Part shown: one piece after another, positions 58,260 to 64,000 of the stretch
Position numbering within the stretch: position 1 is the first letter of the stretch
How the letters are laid out: each line of letters opens with the position of its first letter
From: Isoetes taiwanensis
Taxonomy: Eukaryota; Streptophyta; Lycopodiopsida; Isoetales; Isoetaceae
Reading direction: 5' to 3'
Length of the DNA: 64,000 nt
Assembly (NCBI GenBank): GCA_021234155.1
Contig: JAJEKV010000212.1
Span: 918,379 to 982,378 of the forward strand
Program-made: the position numbers and the translations under genes
Notes under the pieces: model-generated
Databases searched by the model: none
Seen by the model: the letters and a program-made list of their open reading frames with translations, nothing else
Told to the model about the DNA's origin: nothing

Positions 58260-61200
58260 ATACAATCTTCATATTCACAACAAAATTCTGAGTTTTTTTC
58301 TAAGACTGAGTTATGTGCAAAAGTGTGAGGAGTGATGAAGGAGGGATCCAAGGCGTCATCATGTTCATTTATACCATCCTCATCACCTTCACTTTTTCCT
58401 TGTCACTAGAGGAAGTGCTTGAGTTATCTTCCTCATCACTATCAACAGAGATGGTGTAGCATTGCCACCACCTTCTTCATCCTCTTCTTAAGTAATTACA
58501 AGCTTTTTTAAGCAAATTGATAGTCCTCTGGCGTAGGCGATTGTCGATTTCAATTTAAAATCATAGCACAATATAGTCCGTCATTAAGGATCGACTCATC
58601 CCTACAACCCACCTTCTTGGACTTTCTTCCTTTTCCTTGGCTTCTCATTTCTAACTCATATCTACCTTCAAAAGCATTTTACGATCGTGTTGCAAGCCAA
58701 TGAATCTTGAGTTTAGTGACTAAGCCTTCCTCCTTGGCGGTGTCAAGCACTTTTTTATCGAAGGTCGACCTTTGTCATCCTCCTCGGTTGGAAGAGCAAT
58801 TAGCATACCCTTGCAAATTTACGTGATATTACCTTGAGGTTCATTCTGCGTCTTGGTAGAGGTACATGATTTCGATCCTCATCTTCTTCTAATGCGAGGT
58901 GCTAATGTAGCCTTTGCTTGGACACTACTTAGTCTTTGGGGTTGATGGAAGGTGTTAGGCCATGAAATGGTTCTTGCAACTGTCTTAGAGCTATATTTTT
59001 CACAACAATTTTCTGTTAGAAAGAAATTACTCCACCACATCAGATCTTCTTCTAAGAAGTACTTAAAACTGAGGAAATTCCATTTTCAATGGCTTTTAAG
59101 GATGACTTCTGGGGTACTTTTATTACCTTGGACTCCTTAGGATTTTTTAAGAGGAAGTTGTTGACCACGTTCTATGAAGGAAGTGTGCTGGAATATATTT
59201 AAGGAAGCGTAATCCCTCTTGTGGACTCCGGTCCTTAGTTGTGGTATACTTTTCCCACGTATGAAACTTCGGCCATCCTTCAAGTAGAACTTGATGTGAT
59301 GTTGAAAGGTGATCATTCAACTTGTTTCGCGACTTGTGCGAGCGTTGAGAGAAAACAAACTCTCACGAAATCGTGATCTCTTTAAGAAGATCGATCCTTT
59401 GGGTGGGAGTGTAAGAATCTTCAATAATTGAACTAATGTAGGAAGGGAGAAAGCCTTCTTCCTTCTAAAAGCGCCATACGAAAATCTGCTTGAACATCGG
59501 TCAATCGATCATGAGTGTGGCCTACAAGTAAAAACCGAGCTTCACTTTTCTAAAGATCCCTAGCTCCACTAACATAGCAACACATTATGCAAAGAGTGTT
59601 TGATTCTTGTTCTCCCTTGTAGTATTGTCAAGTTGCTTGGGTAAAGCACTGGTGGTAATTGCTCTTGCTCGCATACAGGGACACTGGTTAAGAATTGTAA
59701 TTGTGAGGTTAGGGTCACCATGCAAGTTTGGATATGTCAAAAATACTTTGCACTTTAGACTTCCTTTGAAGACCATAGCTCCTACAAGGTGGACCTTAAC
59801 AAAACATTCCTCGGCACATCTTTAGGAATGTTCAAGAAATGTGGTAGAATAGTTTTTTTTGGTCCATTCCATCAATCACAACAAACATATATTGCAGCCG
59901 GACGTTCAAGAGCTTTTTTACGTGTTTGGCAAGCTTTCTTTCTCTGCTTTGCTTGTTGTTCACGATGTGCAGCAAGGTTACATTTGCACAATATACGTAG
60001 AAGAAATAAGGTCAAAGCATTTTTTTTTAAAACAAGTGAGAGTTTGAAGAACATGAGCTTACTTCTTTTCGACCACGTCTTTGCGGTTTCTCTTTGACTT
60101 TTTAATTACGCACCTTGAGCAAGCAGACATTACATGTCTCCTCGGGAATTTTCACTAAACCCGAATTCACTTTTCCACAATCGGTGAAGTGTGAGTAAGA
60201 GATGTCTTTGAAGTTGAGTGCAAGTCTCTTTGTACTCATTAAAAACATCTTTTTGGTGATGTTATCGGTTAAATGATACATGTTAACATTGGCGACTTCT
60301 CACATGTTTCTCTAAAATATTTCTCCATCCATGACCACGGCCCGACAAGGGCATGCATGGTTACAACTCTTCTTGGTCCACAATGATCATCAATTCTTTG
60401 GATTTTTGTCCGATCTTTTGTGTATTCTAGACATTACGGTAGTCCCTAAGCGGTGGACAACCATAAAGCATTCGGCAAACTTCTTGGCCGGTTAATGTAG
60501 TGCAAGAAGGTGTGTTGGTCACGGCCTTACATGATAGGCCAAGTAGGCATTCAGTCGACCAATGTCATTGAGCTGTAGTTGTCTCTAATTGCTTCGTAAT
60601 TTAGACATGTTAAATTTGTTGATGCAACCCAATGAGCAGCATTTACTTCTTAAAAGTCTTCTCATTTTATGCTCCTCCATAAGGTTTCTTCTTCTTCTGA
60701 GAGGAGCATGCTCTCACCATAATCCACCTTAAATTTTTGGTGGGTGGCTAGAAAGAACATGTAATCTCGTTGCACGCCCGATTGGTGTCTTCATCTTCTG
60801 AAGAGTTCTACTCGGGGGTGACCTCCTCGCCCTTAGTGGTGTGCTTGTAGGGAGAACAAACCACGTGAAATTTGTACCCGGGAAAAGGCGGAGGTGCGGT
60901 GTTGAATGAAGGAGATGGGCGGCATATGATGTGCCGAAAGTTGTTGTAGCGTCTTCACGAGGGGGAGTTCGATCGAACATCTCTCTTATAGCAGACTGAA
61001 ATTACGCAAACCCATGTGTCCTGCGTTTGTGTGAAGAGGAGTAGATCTTTTTGGGGTGCGTCTTCATTTGTAGTGAAATCGTGGTGGGAGAAAGCGATGG
61101 AGAATCTCGCTGATCTTGAGCGTCCGATTTGTATTCTGGCATGTGTAAGTGAAGATGGAGAAACAACAAAGCTTGGCGGAGGTAGTACATTCGAAAAATT

Positions 61201-61514
61201 TCTTGAGAGGTCGAGCCATTGTAGTGTCGGGGATGGAACAAATGGTGGTGGAAGATTGCTTTCGTGCAACAGGGTGAGGGGTTGGAAAGGTGGTGGCAGC
61301 CGGTTTCCTGTGGACTTGGAGAGGGTTGGAAAGGTGGTGGCGGTCTACTAGTTCTTGGACTCGGAGTTTCTTCTAGAAGTAACAAAGACCTTGCAATCGA
61401 GGTAGGTGTTGAAGAAGCATCTCCGTCTTGTGTTCCATCAGTAGAGGTACTTGGGCAAACAAATGGTGGTGGAAGTTTGTTCCTGAAGCGGTTAACCATT
61501 TCAAACAAGCGCAA
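58260..61514 (-). pseudogene. long degenerate gene of unknown family, minus strand
   Basis: Reading 5' to 3' on the minus strand there is a Pro-rich N-terminus (61,514-61,002; PPPPFQPSPSP), then HVVCSPYKHTTKGEEVTPE (about 60,875-60,815), VCRMLYGCPPLRDYRNV (about 60,480-60,430) and HFTDCGKVNSGLVKIPEET (about 60,195-60,135). Next is a basic stretch QAKQRKKACQTRKKALERP (about 59,960-59,900) followed by GPKKTILPHFLNIPKDVP. The end is acidic, SDEEDNSSTSSSDKEK (about 58,455-58,400). The segments are each coherent but in changing frames, giving a protein of perhaps 900 or more residues. Cys and His pairs suggest a zinc-binding part. The family is not recognised; it is probably a transposon gene. Confidence 0.35.
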
Positions 61515-61902
61515 AAAATTGTGGGCTTGTTACTAACTCACAAGTCGATTGGACTAATGCTATTCGAGAATACAAATGCTATTACGGAATAGTATACGTA
61601 ATGTCGACATTCTTTGTGTGTGCAAGAATGCTATTCGAATACACTTATCAGTGTTTGGACAAGGCGTATTAGCATCACATAGAAAAACACTGGCCCGGCG
61701 GTTGCCTACCTTTAAAAGGAAAATTGAAGCCTCGGTTCGTATTAAAGCTTTGAGAGATTTAGTCGCCCGGCCCAAAGCGCCTTAGATTAATTTATATTTC
61801 TTTGTATTAGATTCACATAAGCGAAAACAATGGGCCGGTAAGCATGTAAAAAATTACATAAATGCGTCTTTCTTTTGTTTTGATTTGTTTTAAATAGGCG
61901 AA

Positions 61903-62195
61903 TACACTTTGTATTCGAAAGTGTATTACGGAATACACTTTGCTCAGCGGCGAAGTGCAAAAGTGTATTAGGAATACTTTTGCCCGCCGAATGAAAAGTA
62001 AAGTGTATTAGGAATACATTTTACTCTCGCTGAAGGGCAAAGTGTATAGGGAATACCTTTTGCTCGTCTCCGATAGGCAAAAGTGTATTCAGGAATACAC
62101 TTTGCGCCGCCCGATGAGCAAAGTGTATTCGAATACACTTTGCTCTTGCTTTGATGGGCAAAGTGTATTACGGATACATTTTGCTTTGTAGTTTT
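61903..62195. repeat. tandem foldback repeat, about seven units of ~42 bp
   Basis: Each unit reads GGCAAAGTGTATT..GGAATACACTTTGC with a variable 10-15-bp joiner, so each unit can fold on itself. Units begin near 61,915, 61,958, 62,002, 62,036, 62,076, 62,117 and 62,158. Single related GAATAC motifs also occur at 61,565-61,640 and 62,380. Confidence 0.85.
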
Positions 62196-62429
62196 GAAGC
62201 GCTTGCTTTTTACTAAAATCACACTTTTTAGTTGCAGCGGAGACAACATTTTATGTTAAAATTACTACGGTAAGTCTAATTTAGGTACCGCGAAATTGAC
62301 TTAGGTGACAACATTTAGCTTGTTTTTTTTCTTGTCTTTTTACGGCCTTTAGGACATAAGATTAGCAAATGTTATACGGAATACAAATTTCTTTTTGCAT
62401 TTACTGTCTTAACATGGTTGTTTTAAGCG

Positions 62430-63925
62430 TTTCCGGTGGCGGGGAAGAAGGAAGCAAAGAGGGCATCAAAGAAATCTCATAAGCCTAAGCGTCCACACCC
62501 ACAAAAGCACCGGCCCGACCGCGGACGAACACGCTATTCCACGAAAACTTTCAAAGCCGGTGGTTAAACGAGGCGGATGGAAAATCTGGACCTGGCGTTT
62601 TTTATGCGTCTGCAAAAGTCTTTAGTAACAAAATCTGCGCCGACTCCATGTTTGTTAACCTTGGGACAATAAAAGATGTCTCAGGGGTTGGGACAAGGAG
62701 GTCAAGCAGGGAGAGCTATCCTTCAAGACCTCCAAGGCTTCATTGTTGTGGACCTTGCATTCTTTAAAATTGTCGGTGTGCAACCGAACCTTTGTACAAA
62801 TTTTTTTCACACCTCTACGGCTAAAAGCGAAGCTGTGTTCATTAATTAAGCGAGGTTTTTCGGCCTGGCGAGGACTTTGTCGATTGAGTCCAGAACAATC
62901 GGATGGAGAAAGATGCCAATCACCACCTTCTCCTAGTTCGCGCTGGTTCTTGGGGAGGTCATCGGATAAAGGTTTTGAGGAAGAAGAAGGAAGAACCCCT
63001 ACTTTGACCAAAAGAAACTTATGCATAAGAGAGACCATATTTGCTAAAGAACCAAAGAAGAGAGAACTGGCTGACTTGAAATCATAGAAGTCCCCAGGAA
63101 CCTAAGAAGAAGAAGGGGAAAGGGTAAAGCACCTGGTGTTGCTATTAAAAAGAAAAAAAGTTGATAAAACATAAGAAAAAAATGGAAAGATTAATCGCAC
63201 AAGTTTGTGCAAGGTGTCATTATTTGCCGGTCACTTCAATGAAGCTTCCTCCAAAAATGAAGGCGGTGAAAGGCCACTTCAGGTTCGCCAAAATTTATGT
63301 CGATCACTTGAGGAACTGAAGAAAGGAGGAATAAGGAGCAATCAAATGCTCATGTGGCCCCAATAGTTGTCCTTGTTGTTGGCCGGGGGACGGTGCACAA
63401 CCCCAGGTAGTATGGGAGAAAATGCGCGACACCTACACTCACTACGTCTTGGGAGGGAATCATAGCTTCAAGGCAAGAAGGCAACTTTACAAAGAAAAGA
63501 AAAGAACCAGGGTACCTCTCCAGGTCCCTGCTTATCTCTTGTGGTCTTACAGATGAAGAAGCAAAAAAAATGGTTGCCAACACCCACAATCGACGACACG
63601 GTACAAACTAAAGATGAGCTTTAATCGACAAGATCCGGTTTATGCGCGAAGTCGTAATTTTCAAGGAAAATGCGGTGAGGACTGAAGAAACCCGGTATTT
63701 TCCTTGGAGCTTAAAAAGTGTGCCATTGAATCTTTGCTGAAATATGGCGAGGCCAACAAAAGGCGGTCTCTTATTCCCCGACAAGCTGGTTCAGTTAGCT
63801 TTTAGAGATGGCAAGGTAAGCACAAAATGTATTCGAATAGCAAACCAACTATTTGGCGGTGAAATCTGCTTTGAGCAGATTTGGGAACTCGAGGACGAGA
63901 TAATTAATGTTGGCGAGGGTTAAAG
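62430..63925 (+). pseudogene. degenerate coding region of unknown family, plus strand
   Basis: It starts with Lys-rich KKEAKRASKKSHKPKRPHP (about 62,450-62,505). Then FYASAKVFSNKICADSMF (about 62,600-62,655), FKTSKASLLWTLHSLKLS (about 62,722-62,775) and VCNRTFVQIFFTPLRLKAKL (about 62,776-62,835) follow. Further on are EEEEGRTPTLTKRNLCIRET (about 62,980-63,040), KMKAVKGHFRFAKIYVDHL (about 63,258-63,315), LIDKIRFMREVVIFKENAV (about 63,621-63,677) and FRDGKVSTKCIRIANQLFGG (about 63,800-63,860). The order is stable while frames shift, so this was one ORF of roughly 480 codons. No nuclease, RT or transposase motif is evident. The tandem foldback array just upstream suggests both belong to one mobile element. 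Confidence 0.4.
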
Positions 63926-64000
63926 AGCAGGGCAAGGGAGGCGGCCGAGAAAAAAACACCGGGCGTGCGAAAATGGCCATTCTGATGCGGAGGAAATGCG

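Noticed and set aside
61903-62195. CRISPR-like array
   Set aside because: Units are foldback repeats without conserved spacers, and the sequence is a plant nuclear genome.
1-64000. tRNA, rRNA or snRNA genes
   Set aside because: No cloverleaf, A/B box pair or conserved rRNA/snRNA segment was recognised on reading; a covariance search would be decisive.

Overview
The window reads as nuclear DNA of a land plant with a large, repeat-dominated genome. The signs are plant-type TTTAGGG repeats, intron-like GT..AG junctions inside coding remnants, B3-type DNA-binding domain remnants (a plant family), and a mix of CACTA, hAT-like, pogo-like, LINE and Ty3/gypsy sequences. A non-flowering plant (fern, lycophyte, bryophyte or gymnosperm) seems likely, but that is inference. 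Almost every coherent reading frame is broken by small indels. Some of this is pseudogene decay; some may be uncorrected long-read error, because near-identical satellite copies differ mostly by G/C indels. No intact single-copy host gene, rRNA, tRNA or CRISPR array was found.

Left part (1-20,316). A decayed DDE-transposase-like coding region (87-1,740) is followed by GTAC-rich inverted repeats. On the minus strand lie a degenerate FCP1/NIF-type HAD phosphatase (2,641-3,437) and a multi-exon gene whose C-terminus resembles Ulp1 (C48) cysteine proteases (3,594-7,990). That gene is interrupted by a 665-bp MITE with a perfect 8-bp target duplication (4,088-4,752). Then come a 5'-truncated LINE (8,015-10,400), a weak minus-strand membrane-protein-like remnant, a cluster of ATGCAAAT palindromes (12.16-13.11 kb), a Ty3/gypsy integrase remnant (13.46-14.29 kb), a HUH-type Rep endonuclease remnant (14.79-15.29 kb) and a pogo-like transposase (16.79-18.28 kb).

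Central part (20,317-55,614). This looks like one giant CACTA (En/Spm) element of about 35.3 kb. Its ends start CACAACAAGA, match at 24 of 29 bases as inverted repeats, and are flanked by the same 3 bp (ACA). Inside are GCGGCGT-rich subterminal regions, two B3-domain remnants in opposite orientation, a SNF2/Rad5-like helicase remnant, a TATA promoter with a first exon, a minisatellite, a SET-domain ORF, a tnp2-type transposase, and a ~1.1-kb satellite array. A second CACTA-like element (39,777-45,358) is nested in the array with a perfect 16-bp TIR and TSD AAT. Beyond the array are a polypyrimidine tract, a second copy of the minisatellite, two plus-strand broken genes of unknown family, and the right subterminal region.

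Right part (55,615-64,000). Three unrecognised decayed coding regions lie here: plus strand 55.62-56.6 kb, minus strand 58.26-61.51 kb and plus strand 62.43-63.93 kb. The last is preceded by about seven tandem foldback units of ~42 bp (61.90-62.19 kb). They are probably mobile-element derived, but no family could be named.
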